This document shows, piece by piece, positions 37,190 to 46,022 of a stretch of DNA of 64,000 bases. The stretch comes from Clostridia bacterium (GTDB lineage Bacteria > Bacillota > Clostridia > Peptostreptococcales > Anaerovoracaceae). The position numbers and the translations under genes were made by a program. Under the pieces are notes generated by a model. That model made no database searches. It saw nothing but the letters and a program-made list of their open reading frames with translations, and was not told the DNA's origin. Position 1 is the stretch's first letter, and every line of letters begins with the position of its first letter. Location: the NCBI GenBank assembly GCA_902363595.1, contig CABJAP010000002.1:296379-360378 (forward strand). Reading direction: 5' to 3'.

Positions 37190-38140
37190 ATGAGCGATAA
37201 CAATATGAATATGATCGAAAGAAAAGCGTTCATTTTCAACAAACAAAAATATAACATGTATGACGGGCCGGGGGTCCGTACCCTGATCTTTTTCAAGGGA
37301 TGCCCTCTACGCTGCAAATGGTGTTCCAACCCGGAAGGGCTGGAGAAAAAATACCAGGTCATGCTCAAGGCTGGCTCGTGCGTAGGCTGCGGTGCCTGCG
37401 TACCTGTCTGCCCGGCGGGAATACACAGCATTTCCAAGGACGGCGAGCACATCATCGATCGGAGCATCGACTGTCTGGGCTGCCGCCAGTGCGTAGATGC
37501 CTGTGCATATTCGGCTTTGACCATCGCCGGTGAGCAGCATACGATTTCCGAGCTCCTGGAATATGTCGAGGAAGACCGAGCTTTCTACGAACAGTCGGGA
37601 GGAGGCGTCACCTTAGGAGGCGGGGAAGTCACTTCTCAGCCGGAGGCAGCGGCAAATCTGCTGATGGCCTGTAAACAGATGGGAATCAATACGGCGATTG
37701 AGACCTGCGGTTATGCGAAAAAAGAGAACCTTTTTAAAATCGCCGAGTTTGTGGATTTGTTTCTCTTCGATATGAAGCACATCGATCCGGACCGGCATTT
37801 CGAGCTGACCGGCGTGCGCAATGAAATGATTCTGGAGAACTTAAAAGAACTTCTTCACAAACGATATAACATAAAAATCAGAATGCCCATGTTGAAAGGC
37901 ATCAACGACAGCGAAGCGGAAATACGCGGCGTGATCGAATTTTTGATGCCCTACAGGGATTATAAAAACTTTAAAGGAATCGACCTGCTGCCTTATCACA
38001 AGCTGGGAGTCAACAAGTACAAACAGCTGGGCATGGATTATCCCATTGACGGAGACCCAAGCCTTACCGATGAGGACCTGGACAGGATCGAAGGCTGGAT
38101 CAAAGAGTATGATTTTCCGGTTTCAATCATCAGACATTAG
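37190..38140 (+). CDS. cutD: Choline trimethylamine-lyase activating enzyme (radical SAM)
   Basis: CutD installs the glycyl radical on CutC. The 316-residue protein has the radical SAM cluster motif CPLRCKWC (CxxxCxxC, residues about 38-45). It also has a ferredoxin-like insert with two sets of four cysteines (CVGCGACVPVCP and CLGCRQCVDACA), typical of glycyl radical activases. The GGGE motif for S-adenosylmethionine binding is present (TLGGGEVT). It follows cutC after a stem-loop. Confidence 0.95.
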   Translation: MSDNNMNMIERKAFIFNKQKYNMYDGPGVRTLIFFKGCPLRCKWCSNPEGLEKKYQVMLKAGSCVGCGACVPVCPAGIHSISKDGEHIIDRSIDCLGCRQCVDACAYSALTIAGEQHTISELLEYVEEDRAFYEQSGGGVTLGGGEVTSQPEAAANLLMACKQMGINTAIETCGYAKKENLFKIAEFVDLFLFDMKHIDPDRHFELTGVRNEMILENLKELLHKRYNIKIRMPMLKGINDSEAEIRGVIEFLMPYRDYKNFKGIDLLPYHKLGVNKYKQLGMDYPIDGDPSLTDEDLDRIEGWIKEYDFPVSIIRH

Positions 38141-38164
38141 AAACCCGGCAGAAAGGCAAAACTT

Positions 38165-38518
38165 ATGGGAATTATGAATGAAAAAGCGATGGAACGCATC
38201 ATACAAGAATCGGTGCCCGGTAAACAGGTCACCATTGCCCATGTCATCGCCTCCCCCATGTCCGACATTTACGAGCGGCTTGGGATCGACGACAGGGGCG
38301 CCATCGGAATTTTAACTTTGTCCCCCTATGAGACCGCCATTATCGCGGCCGACATTGCCACCAAAACTGCTGACGTGGAAATCGGATTTTTGGACCGTTT
38401 TACAGGGTCCGTGGTCATTTCCGGAGACGTGCAGAGCGTGGAGACCGCCCTCAAGGCTGTCACCGAAACCCTCTGCAGTCTGCTGGATTTTACCACCGTA
38501 CCAATTACACGAACATGA
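38165..38518 (+). CDS. eutS: BMC shell protein, EutS/PduU type (copy 2)
   Basis: The 117-residue protein is a permuted BMC shell protein with the diagnostic [19 protein letters not shown] stretch. It is clearly related to but diverged from copy 1 at 28082. It overlaps the following GTPase gene by four bases. Two EutS forms in one locus may build different hexamers or facets. Confidence 0.92.
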   Translation: MGIMNEKAMERIIQESVPGKQVTIAHVIASPMSDIYERLGIDDRGAIGILTLSPYETAIIAADIATKTADVEIGFLDRFTGSVVISGDVQSVETALKAVTETLCSLLDFTTVPITRT

Positions 38519-38961
38519 GAAAAAAGCGAATTATGGTGGTCGGACCCAAGGGCTGCGGCAAGACGACGCTTGTCAATGCTATCAACGATTACGACGGGCC
38601 GCTTCGGCGGACGCAGGACACGATCTACGGGCCCAATACCATCGACGTACCCAGCGCGTATATTGAAAACGCCTGGATGTACAAACATATGATTGCTTTG
38701 GCGCAGGACGCATGGTGCATGCTGGCGCTGGTGGACCAGTCCAGATGCGCGGAGGTTTACTCCCACGGATTTGCAAGAGCCTTTCGATGCCCGGTAATCG
38801 GGATCATCAGCAAGAGCGACCTTGCTCCGGAGAACGAAGCCGTCTGTATCCGGCAGCTGAAGATGATCGGAGCAGCAGAACCTTATTTTAAGGTCAGTGT
38901 TCCAAATGGAACAGGCATTGAAGAATTAAAACGTTATTTATCAGAGTTAAAAGAAAGGTAA
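38515..38961 (+). CDS. eutP: EutP/PduV-type small GTPase (copy 2)
   Basis: The 148-residue GTPase has the P-loop GPKGCGKTT and the guanine-specificity motif SKSDLA (TKxD-like). It is shorter than copy 1 and diverged in the switch regions. As in copy 1 it directly follows an eutS gene. Role: BMC-associated GTPase of unknown mechanism. Confidence 0.88.
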   Translation: MRKKRIMVVGPKGCGKTTLVNAINDYDGPLRRTQDTIYGPNTIDVPSAYIENAWMYKHMIALAQDAWCMLALVDQSRCAEVYSHGFARAFRCPVIGIISKSDLAPENEAVCIRQLKMIGAAEPYFKVSVPNGTGIEELKRYLSELKER

Positions 38962-38971
38962 GGGGTCTATC

Positions 38972-39649
38972 ATGAAGTTCATAACCGAAGAAGACTTGCG
39001 GGATTTGTATAGAAAACAGCCCTTTACAAATTACGACCTTTCGCCCGGAGAAAGGCTGACGCCGGGAGCAAGACAGTTCCTGGTGGACCGGGGCATCAAC
39101 ATGTATGACCCATCGGATCCTTTCATAAGCGGCAAAGGAAAAGAAACTCCGCCGCCTGGAGAAAAAAAGGCGGAGGCACCGGCGGGAGACGGACACCAAA
39201 AGAGGAAATTCTGCAGCAGGATGAAATCCATGCAGGCATTGTTTCTCCTCACGGCAGAAGAGCTCCTGGAAAAGGATGTCTGCGTATCTCAGCAGCTGAC
39301 GGAGCTTTATCGCCAGTTCGCCTGCCTGGGCAGCGCCGCTGATGGCAAATGCGAGGCAAAGGACTTGTGCCTGAGCCCTTGCAGCGGCATAGACAGCGGA
39401 AATTTCTCCCAGAACCTGGGCGACTGCTTTGAAATCACAGAGTTTCACATGCAGATGGAGAAAGGACGCGAAATGCTCCTACTTCACAGATTGCGCAGTG
39501 AGCTTGCCCAGCTGGACGCGGATCTGCCGGATTTCCTGGACACCCAGCTTTCAGACCAGGTTTCAGGAAAGCTTAATCAGATTATCAACCGCCTGTCGCA
39601 GATGATATGCGGTGCGCTTGGAGGTAAAGAATGTCAGAGAAGCATGTAA
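38972..39649 (+). CDS. EutT-like cobalamin adenosyltransferase homologue, probably non-catalytic
   Basis: The N-terminus (KFITEEDLRDLYRKQPF, LTPGARQFLVDRGI) is that of EutT, which makes adenosylcobalamin for ethanolamine ammonia-lyase. The 225-residue protein is helical in its C-terminal part, but the known EutT metal motif (HX11CCX2C) is not present after the Pro/Glu-rich linker; only scattered Cys remain. CutC needs no B12, and no B12 enzyme is encoded here. It may be a structural relic or have a new role. It overlaps the eutJ gene by 19 bp. Confidence 0.75.
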   Translation: MKFITEEDLRDLYRKQPFTNYDLSPGERLTPGARQFLVDRGINMYDPSDPFISGKGKETPPPGEKKAEAPAGDGHQKRKFCSRMKSMQALFLLTAEELLEKDVCVSQQLTELYRQFACLGSAADGKCEAKDLCLSPCSGIDSGNFSQNLGDCFEITEFHMQMEKGREMLLLHRLRSELAQLDADLPDFLDTQLSDQVSGKLNQIINRLSQMICGALGGKECQRSM

Positions 39650-40473
39650 CCTTTGATTACTGCGATCAGATGGTCGCAGATTTTGAAAAGGTCATCGATC
39701 GTCCAATCAGAGAAAAATCCTCCGTCTATTATACGGGAGTGGATCTGGGAACGGCCTGCGTAGTGGTCGCAGTGCTGGATGAGAACAAGCGGCCGGTAGC
39801 CGGAGCCTATCGCTATGCGGACGTTGTCCGCGACGGCATGGTAGTGGACTACATCGGCGCCGTACAGATCGTCCGCGAGCTGAAGGAAGAAATCGAAGAA
39901 AAACTGGATACCGAACTGATCTACGCCGCGGGAGCCATTCCGCCGGGGACTGATCTGCTGGATTCGGGAGCTGTGAAAAACGTCATTCAGGGAGCCGGAT
40001 TTGAACTGACCAACATGCTGGATGAATCTACGGCAGCCAACGAAGTGCTGAAAATGAAAAATGGCGCTGTGGTGGATATCGGCGGCGGCACCACCGGTAT
40101 TTCCATCCTCAGGGATGGTAAAGTGGTGTACATAGCCGATGAGCCTACGGGCGGAACCCACTTTTCCCTGGTCATCTCAGGGGCTTACGGCAAATCCTTT
40201 GACGAGGCGGAGCTCTACAAGCGGGATGAAAAGAATCACAGGGAGCTGATTCCGGTCTTGCAGCCGGTGATCGAAAAGGTTTCATCGATTATTTCCCAGC
40301 ACATCAAGGACTACGATGTACAGGAGCTTTCTCTAGTAGGCGGAACCTGCTGTCTGACTGGCATTGAAGATATCATAGAGAAAAAAACCGGGGTTTACAC
40401 CCACAAACCAAAAAATCCGATGTTTGTAACGCCGCTGGGCATTGCCTTAAGCTGCAAACAGGAGGAAATGTAA
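39631..40473 (+). CDS. eutJ: EutJ-type actin/Hsp70-like ATPase
   Basis: The 280-residue protein has the actin/Hsp70 fold motifs: phosphate 1 YYTGVDLGTACVVVAVLD, phosphate 2 VVDIGGGTTGISI and adenosine SLVGGTCCLTGI. EutJ is thought to be a chaperone or assembly factor for BMC cargo. It overlaps the upstream EutT-like gene by 19 bp, implying translational coupling. Confidence 0.92.
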   Translation: MSEKHVTFDYCDQMVADFEKVIDRPIREKSSVYYTGVDLGTACVVVAVLDENKRPVAGAYRYADVVRDGMVVDYIGAVQIVRELKEEIEEKLDTELIYAAGAIPPGTDLLDSGAVKNVIQGAGFELTNMLDESTAANEVLKMKNGAVVDIGGGTTGISILRDGKVVYIADEPTGGTHFSLVISGAYGKSFDEAELYKRDEKNHRELIPVLQPVIEKVSSIISQHIKDYDVQELSLVGGTCCLTGIEDIIEKKTGVYTHKPKNPMFVTPLGIALSCKQEEM

Positions 40474-40487
40474 GCAGGAGGCTGACG

Positions 40488-40793
40488 ATGGAAATCAGAA
40501 TCATAAAATCCCCATCACAAGGTACCATCGACATTCTGATGCGCAGAAAGGGATCGGGGAAAACCCAGATGCCCGAGTGCGTCGATGCCATCGGTCTGGT
40601 GCAGGGACGTATGATTGAAATGGTCTGCGCCGCGGATGTGGCGGAAAAGGCCGTCGGCGTTACTGTGGAAGATATCCGGGGCAGTTGTCCCCAGAACATG
40701 ATTTTGCTGGCGATCTTCGGTGACACGGCTTCGGTGGAATCGGCGCTGTCCGAGATCAAACGCAAAGCAGAGGAAGGTAAGGATATATGTTAA
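40488..40793 (+). CDS. Divergent single BMC-domain protein
   Basis: The 101-residue protein has a short N-terminal extension (residues 1-30, KSPSQGTIDILMRR) followed by a shortened BMC fold starting DAIGLVQGRMIEMVCAADVA and ending IFGDTASVESALSEI. It lacks the usual pore loop of BMC-H. Such diverged members appear next to EutN in several Eut-like loci. Its start overlaps nothing; its end overlaps the EutN gene by seven bases. Confidence 0.75.
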   Translation: MEIRIIKSPSQGTIDILMRRKGSGKTQMPECVDAIGLVQGRMIEMVCAADVAEKAVGVTVEDIRGSCPQNMILLAIFGDTASVESALSEIKRKAEEGKDIC

Positions 40794-41053
40794 CAGCAAG
40801 ACTGGTGGACCACATCTGGTCCACGAGAAAGGCAGACTCACTCAATGGTCTCAAACTGATGCAGGCTGAAATCATCGGCGGCGGCTCGGATGCGGGGCGC
40901 AGGATCATCGTAGTGGATATCATAAGCGCAGGCATAGGAGACCGGGTGATCGTAACCACAGGCTCTTCGGCCCGGCGCATGCTGGGAGATGACGATATCC
41001 CGGTGGACGCAGTCGTAGTCGGCATCATAGATGAGGACTGCAGCTTTGAATAA
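40787..41053 (+). CDS. eutN: BMC vertex protein, EutN/CcmL type
   Basis: The 88-residue protein is a BMC-P pentamer protein that caps the shell corners. It shows the family start MLTARLVDHIWSTRKADSLNGLKL (in part) and the conserved AGIGDRVIVTTGSSAR. Its presence supports a closed shell. Confidence 0.95.
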   Translation: MLTARLVDHIWSTRKADSLNGLKLMQAEIIGGGSDAGRRIIVVDIISAGIGDRVIVTTGSSARRMLGDDDIPVDAVVVGIIDEDCSFE

Positions 41054-41068
41054 AGGGGAGGTGCAAGA

Positions 41069-42397
41069 ATGAGTCTTCTAGAGCAGATCAAGGATGCCGG
41101 TATTATCGGAGCGGGCGGAGCGGGATTCCCAACCCACGCAAAACTCACGTCCAAAGCCGATTACATCCTTCTCAACGGGGCTGAATGCGAGCCGCTTTTG
41201 CGGGTAGACCAGCAGTTGATGGCAGACTATCCCGATGAAATTATCAAAGGATTTGAAGCAGCCGGCAGACTGGTGAGCGCAAAAAAAGCGCTGATCGGAA
41301 TTAAAAAGAAACACGGAAAGGTGATCGCGCTCTTAAAGGAACGGATACAGGTGCTGGGAGTCGGAGACTTCGTGGAAGTCAGCGAGCTTCCCGATATCTA
41401 TCCGGCGGGTGACGAGCAGGTGCTGGTTTATCAGCTCACCGGCAGAGTCGTTCCCGAAACCGGCATTCCCATTCAGGTGGGATGCGTGGTTGTCAATTCC
41501 GAGACAGCGCTGAATATTTTCAAGGCTTCTCAGGGGCAGCCGGTCACAGAAAAATATATCACAGTAGCCGGAGACGTACCAAACCGAGTGACGGTGAAGG
41601 TGCCGGTGGGCACACCCATTATCGATGTGCTGAGACTTTCCGGCATCGAAGATTTTACCGATTACGCGGTCATTGACGGAGGCCCGATGATGGGGCCGGT
41701 GATGACGGATATCGGCGGATTTATCACTAAGAAAAACAAGGGCTTCGTGGTCCTGAAAAAAGATCACTTCCTGATCCGCAAAAAATCAGTTACGCCTGAT
41801 CAGGCCAGGAGAGTGAATAAAGCCACTTGTGAACAGTGCCGGATGTGTACGGACCTTTGTCCCAGATATCTGCTGGGGCACAATATGCAGCCTCATAAGA
41901 TCATGCGGGTTTTGAACTACTCCATCGATGATCTGGAAGGGCAGAAAATGGCCCAGCTGTGCTGCCAGTGCAACTTGTGCGAACTGTTCTCCTGTCCGGC
42001 GGGACTCCATCCCAAGATGGCCAACCTGCATTTCAAGGATATGATGGCGGAACAGAAGATCAAGTATACGCCGGATAAGACGGAATTTGAAGCAAGGTCC
42101 ATCCGCAATTACCGGCTGGTGCCAAGCAAGCGGCTGATCGCAAGGCTTGGACTCAGAAACTTCGACCTTCCGGCTCCCATGGCGGAGGCAGGGATTGTTC
42201 CTCAGATGATCCGAATCGCAACCAGACAACACGTTGGTGCTCCGGCAGAACCCATCGTTGCGCCGGGAACCCGCGTAGAGGCCGGTCAGATGATCGGAAA
42301 AATTCCGGAAGGCGCGCTGTCCGCTGCCATTCACAGCAGCATTTCGGGGGTTGTTTCGGAAGTAACTGCCGATTATATCGAGATAAGGAGGAACTGA
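41069..42397 (+). CDS. pduS: PduS-like flavin/iron-sulfur oxidoreductase (RnfC-related)
   Basis: The 442-residue protein has the GAGGAGFP nucleotide/FMN-binding motif at residues 13-20, an SLBB domain (about 165-215) and two [4Fe-4S] motifs (CEQCRMCTDLCP and CCQCNLCELFSCP, about 253-310). PduS passes electrons from NADH to cobalamin in propanediol BMCs. Here no B12 enzyme exists, so it more likely moves electrons from lumenal NADH to the Cys38 cluster of the neighbouring shell protein. It is separated from that gene by one base. Confidence 0.92.
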   Translation: MSLLEQIKDAGIIGAGGAGFPTHAKLTSKADYILLNGAECEPLLRVDQQLMADYPDEIIKGFEAAGRLVSAKKALIGIKKKHGKVIALLKERIQVLGVGDFVEVSELPDIYPAGDEQVLVYQLTGRVVPETGIPIQVGCVVVNSETALNIFKASQGQPVTEKYITVAGDVPNRVTVKVPVGTPIIDVLRLSGIEDFTDYAVIDGGPMMGPVMTDIGGFITKKNKGFVVLKKDHFLIRKKSVTPDQARRVNKATCEQCRMCTDLCPRYLLGHNMQPHKIMRVLNYSIDDLEGQKMAQLCCQCNLCELFSCPAGLHPKMANLHFKDMMAEQKIKYTPDKTEFEARSIRNYRLVPSKRLIARLGLRNFDLPAPMAEAGIVPQMIRIATRQHVGAPAEPIVAPGTRVEAGQMIGKIPEGALSAAIHSSISGVVSEVTADYIEIRRN

Positions 42398-42398
42398 A

Positions 42399-42947
42399 AT
42401 GCAAAGAGCAATAGGAATGGTTGAATTTAACAGTATTGCCCGGGGCATATACGCAGCGGACCAGATGGTAAAGATTTCGGAAGTAGAGATCGTTACAGCG
42501 GCGTCCACCTGCCCGGGAAAATATATCGCCATCGTTCACGGAGATGTGGCCGCAGTGGAAGATTCGGTGCAGATCGGCGAGCGGATGGCAGAAGAGTTTT
42601 TCGTTGACTCCATCGTGATCCCCAATGTGGATCCGGGTGTGTTCCCGGCGATCACAGGGTCGACCATGCCGGAGCGCATTCAGGCGGTGGGCATCATGGA
42701 ATCCTTTTCACTGGCTACCATGATCATCTGTGCGGACCAGATTTTAAAGGCCGCGGAGCTGGAACCCATTGAACTGCGTCTGGGCAACGGGCTCGGCGGA
42801 AAAGCATATTTCACCTACACCGGCGATGTGGCCGCCGTGCAGTCAGGAACGGCAGCAGGTCAGGCCATCGCAGAAGAGAAGGGACTTCTGGTTAACGCAG
42901 AAGTAATTCCTTCACCATCCGACAGACTCGTGCCGTCTCTACTGTAA
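42399..42947 (+). CDS. pduT: PduT-like tandem BMC shell protein with iron-sulfur Cys38
   Basis: The 182-residue protein carries two BMC domains (about 3-88 and 93-178). PduT trimers bind one [4Fe-4S] cluster at the central pore through Cys38. Here TCPGKY places a Cys exactly at residue 38. It directly follows pduS, the expected electron partner. This is the best candidate for electron passage across the shell. Confidence 0.92.
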   Translation: MQRAIGMVEFNSIARGIYAADQMVKISEVEIVTAASTCPGKYIAIVHGDVAAVEDSVQIGERMAEEFFVDSIVIPNVDPGVFPAITGSTMPERIQAVGIMESFSLATMIICADQILKAAELEPIELRLGNGLGGKAYFTYTGDVAAVQSGTAAGQAIAEEKGLLVNAEVIPSPSDRLVPSLL

Positions 42948-43014
42948 CAGAGGGCAGAGCATTAATATAAATTGAAGATATTTCTTGTGCAAATAGATGA
43001 AAGGATGTGAAGGC

Positions 43015-43671
43015 ATGAAAAGACTGATTTGTGCAAAAGAAGTCGAGGCTTTGGACAAAGAGGGTAAGAAGGTAATGTACATCGATGCCGATACCATTAT
43101 CACTCCATCTGCCAAAGATGCGGCCAGCGCCTGTGGAATCGAATTTTCTACAGAGCCGGAACCCGCATGCTGCTGTAATCAGGACGCTGCTCCCTGCGGA
43201 GACGCCGCACCGCAGCAGTCAGCCGGTATTGACAGCGAGCTGATCTATAAAGCCCTGACCGCACTGATGGAAAAAGGCCAGCTGGGGGCTGTACTTGGCA
43301 GCCTGGGGCAGGATGTTCCTTATGTGGCGGAAAGCGACGGAAACGGCTGTGTCAAGCTGGTCCGCGGCGATACCGCAAAATGGGAAGTTCTGGACACAGG
43401 AAATCCGGCGGACAAGGTATTCTACAATGAGCTGATCGGAGCCGACGACGGTTCTTCCATGAACGCGGGATTTATGACCATTGAGAACTGTCAGTTCCCA
43501 TGGGATGTAGCCTGCGAAGAGATCTACTACGTTGTGGAAGGAACGCTGACGGTGGGACTGGACGGCAGAACCTTTACCGCTCATCCGGGAGACTGCTTGT
43601 TCTTCCAGAACGGTTCCAAGCTGACCTTCGGCTCTCCTGATAAAGTCAAAGTATTCTACGCGACTCACTAA
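43015..43671 (+). CDS. eutQ: EutQ-like cupin protein
   Basis: The 218-residue protein ends in a cupin barrel (residues about 125-218, YYVVEGTLTVGLDGR, HPGDCLFFQNGS), the EutQ family hallmark; some EutQ proteins have acetate-kinase activity. The middle has an amphipathic helix (about 74-92, ELIYKALTALMEKG) like BMC targeting helices. Start at 43015, after aaaggatg, is preferred to 42997. No conventional acetate kinase gene is in the window, so a role in making acetate from acetyl phosphate is conceivable. Confidence 0.85.
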   Translation: MKRLICAKEVEALDKEGKKVMYIDADTIITPSAKDAASACGIEFSTEPEPACCCNQDAAPCGDAAPQQSAGIDSELIYKALTALMEKGQLGAVLGSLGQDVPYVAESDGNGCVKLVRGDTAKWEVLDTGNPADKVFYNELIGADDGSSMNAGFMTIENCQFPWDVACEEIYYVVEGTLTVGLDGRTFTAHPGDCLFFQNGSKLTFGSPDKVKVFYATH

Positions 43672-43689
43672 TAGCAAGGAGGATAACCG

Positions 43690-44310
43690 ATGGAAGCACT
43701 GGGAATGATTGAAACAAAAGGGCTTCTGGCAGCCATTGAGAGTGCGGACGCCATGCTCAAAGCAGCAGAGGTAAGACTCCTGGAGCGGACCTTTGTCGGC
43801 GGCGGACTGGTTACCATAACCATTACCGGCGATGTGGCAGCGGTAAAAGCATCTATCGATGCGGCAGCTGCGGCGGTGTCCCGTCTGGGAACAGAGCTTC
43901 TCGTTTCTCAGCATGTGATTCCAAGACCCCACGTTGAACTGGGCGAAACCATTGTATCTCCCATACCGCTGTGCGAGCTTCATCAGCAAGAGGATGAGCC
44001 GCAGGAGGAAGAAAGCCCGGCTGAGGCCGAGCCTGAAGAAGAGGCGGAACCGGAAGATGCTGAGCCTGCAGAGAACGTAGAAGAAGAGATCGAAGCGGAC
44101 ATAACTACGATGCACAAAGAAGATATGGATAAGCTGGTCTCCAAACTAGGCGCGGAAAAAGCAGTGGAAGTACTGGAAAACTGCAAGGTAGTCAAACTGA
44201 GAAACCTGGCCAGAGAATATGAAGAATTTGGCATTGCGGGACGTTTGATTTCGAAGGCCAACAAGACTGCATTGATTGAAGAATTCAGAAAATACTACAG
44301 TCAGAAATAG
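43690..44310 (+). CDS. BMC-H shell protein with acidic linker and C-terminal SAP/Rho-N-like domain
   Basis: Residues about 1-90 form a canonical BMC-H domain ([20 protein letters not shown]). An extremely acidic linker follows (about 100-138, Glu/Pro/Ala repeats). Then comes a helical domain (about 145-206, KVVKLRNLAREYEEFGIAG) that resembles SAP or Rho N-terminal helix-extended-loop-helix folds. E. coli EutK likewise joins BMC to a nucleic-acid-binding-like tail, though of another fold. The tail may bind cargo, nucleic acid or the cytoskeleton. Confidence 0.85.
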   Translation: MEALGMIETKGLLAAIESADAMLKAAEVRLLERTFVGGGLVTITITGDVAAVKASIDAAAAAVSRLGTELLVSQHVIPRPHVELGETIVSPIPLCELHQQEDEPQEEESPAEAEPEEEAEPEDAEPAENVEEEIEADITTMHKEDMDKLVSKLGAEKAVEVLENCKVVKLRNLAREYEEFGIAGRLISKANKTALIEEFRKYYSQK

Positions 44311-44336
44311 CAAAATAAAAAAGGAGGTGCCACAAT

Positions 44337-46019
44337 ATGGAAAATATGGATTATGATTTACGGTCCGTACAGGAAGTAAGAAATCTGGCCCGTCTGGGAC
44401 AGATCGCTACTGAACAGATCGCAAATTATACCGCAGAACAGATAGACAAAATTATTAGAAACATGGTTCGTGTGGCGGAAGCCAACGCCGTTTCCCTGGC
44501 AAAGATGGCCGTGGAGGAAACAGGGTTTGGTAAAGTAGAGGATAAGACATACAAAAATCACATGGCTTCAACGCTGTTGTACGATGCCATTAAGGATATG
44601 AAAACAGTGGGCATTATCAATGAGGACCCGGTTAACCAGATCATCGAGGTTGCCGATCCGGTCGGACTTTTGATGGGAATCGTACCTTCCACCAACCCGA
44701 CTTCCACAACGATTTTCAAATCCATCATCGCCATTAAATCGAGGAACGCCATCGTTTTCTCGCCCCATCCATCGGCTGCAAAATGTACCCAGAAGGCGGC
44801 CAGCCTGATGTACGAAGCAGCGGTTGAAGCAGGAGCACCGGCAAACATTATCGGATGCATTTCCATGCCGTCCATGCCGGCTACCAACGAGCTGATGCAC
44901 AGCAAGGAAGTTAAGATGATCATCGCTACGGGCGGACCTGGAATGGTAAAAGCTTCCTACAGCGCCGGAAAACCGGCACTGGGCGTAGGCGCGGGAAACT
45001 CACCGGCTTACATAGAACGGACCGCCAACGTGCAGCAGGCCGTAACCAACATTATTGCCAGTAAGACTTTTGACTATGGAACCATCTGCGCTTCCGAACA
45101 GTCCATCATCTGCGAAGAATGCAACAAAGATGCGGTTATTGCAGAACTGAAGAGACAGGGCGGCTACTTCATGACACCGGAAGAGACAGAAAAAGTATGC
45201 AAGCTGCTCTTCAAAAACGGCCACAGCATGAACGCCAAGTTCGTGGGCAGATCACCGTTTAGAATTGCTACCGCTGCCGGAATTACCATTCCAGAAGATA
45301 CCAAGGTTCTCATCGGACCTCAGGGCGGCGTCGGCGACGGATATCCGCTTTCCTACGAAAAGCTGACGACTGTACTGGCATTCTATGTGGTAAAAGACTG
45401 GCACGAAGCCTGCGACCTGAGCATCGAGCTTCTTCAGAACGGGATCGGCCATACCATGAGCCTGCATACAGAAGACAGAAACGTTGTATTGGAATTCACC
45501 AGAAAGCCGGCTTCCAGAATTCTGGTAAACACCGGCAGCAGCATGGGCGGCACAGGAGCCAGCACCGGTCTGCTCCCATCCTTCACTCTGGGATGCGGAA
45601 CATGGGGCGGCAGCTCAGTTTCGGAAAACGTCAGCCCGCTGCATCTGATCAATATCAAAAAAGTTGCCTACGGAACAAAGAATTGTGCTACACTGGCAGC
45701 AGATGACCCGACCTTTAATCATCCGGAACTGGCGGCATGCGGCCAGGGCGGATGTGCTCCGGCGGGCGGCATGACGACGACAAGCTGCGGAAGACCGGCA
45801 CCAGCGGCACCGATTGCACCTACGTCGGCTCCCAACTGCGGCAGCACAGCGGGATATCTTTCCCCTGCTGAATACCAGAACAGCGGCATTTCCTACAGCA
45901 CAGGCTGCAACAGCTGCGCCGATACTGCGGCAGCTCCGGCTGCCAGCGATCAGCCTATCGATACCGAGCAGCTCAAGGACATGATCAACGCACTGGTCAG
46001 TGCGATGAAGGGAGAATAG
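44337..46019 (+). CDS. CoA-acylating acetaldehyde dehydrogenase (EutE/PduP family)
   Basis: It converts acetaldehyde, CoA and NAD+ to acetyl-CoA and NADH. The 560-residue protein has the catalytic Cys251 in TICASEQS. The last roughly 110 residues are an unusual Cys/Gly/Pro/Ala-rich linker (CGQGGC, CNSC) ending in an amphipathic helix (about 540-559, DTEQLKDMINALVSAMKGE) that looks like an encapsulation peptide. It is the intact counterpart of the Ser-type homologue at 32906. It is followed immediately by pduL. Confidence 0.92.
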   Translation: MENMDYDLRSVQEVRNLARLGQIATEQIANYTAEQIDKIIRNMVRVAEANAVSLAKMAVEETGFGKVEDKTYKNHMASTLLYDAIKDMKTVGIINEDPVNQIIEVADPVGLLMGIVPSTNPTSTTIFKSIIAIKSRNAIVFSPHPSAAKCTQKAASLMYEAAVEAGAPANIIGCISMPSMPATNELMHSKEVKMIIATGGPGMVKASYSAGKPALGVGAGNSPAYIERTANVQQAVTNIIASKTFDYGTICASEQSIICEECNKDAVIAELKRQGGYFMTPEETEKVCKLLFKNGHSMNAKFVGRSPFRIATAAGITIPEDTKVLIGPQGGVGDGYPLSYEKLTTVLAFYVVKDWHEACDLSIELLQNGIGHTMSLHTEDRNVVLEFTRKPASRILVNTGSSMGGTGASTGLLPSFTLGCGTWGGSSVSENVSPLHLINIKKVAYGTKNCATLAADDPTFNHPELAACGQGGCAPAGGMTTTSCGRPAPAAPIAPTSAPNCGSTAGYLSPAEYQNSGISYSTGCNSCADTAAAPAASDQPIDTEQLKDMINALVSAMKGE

Positions 46020-46022
46020 AAG

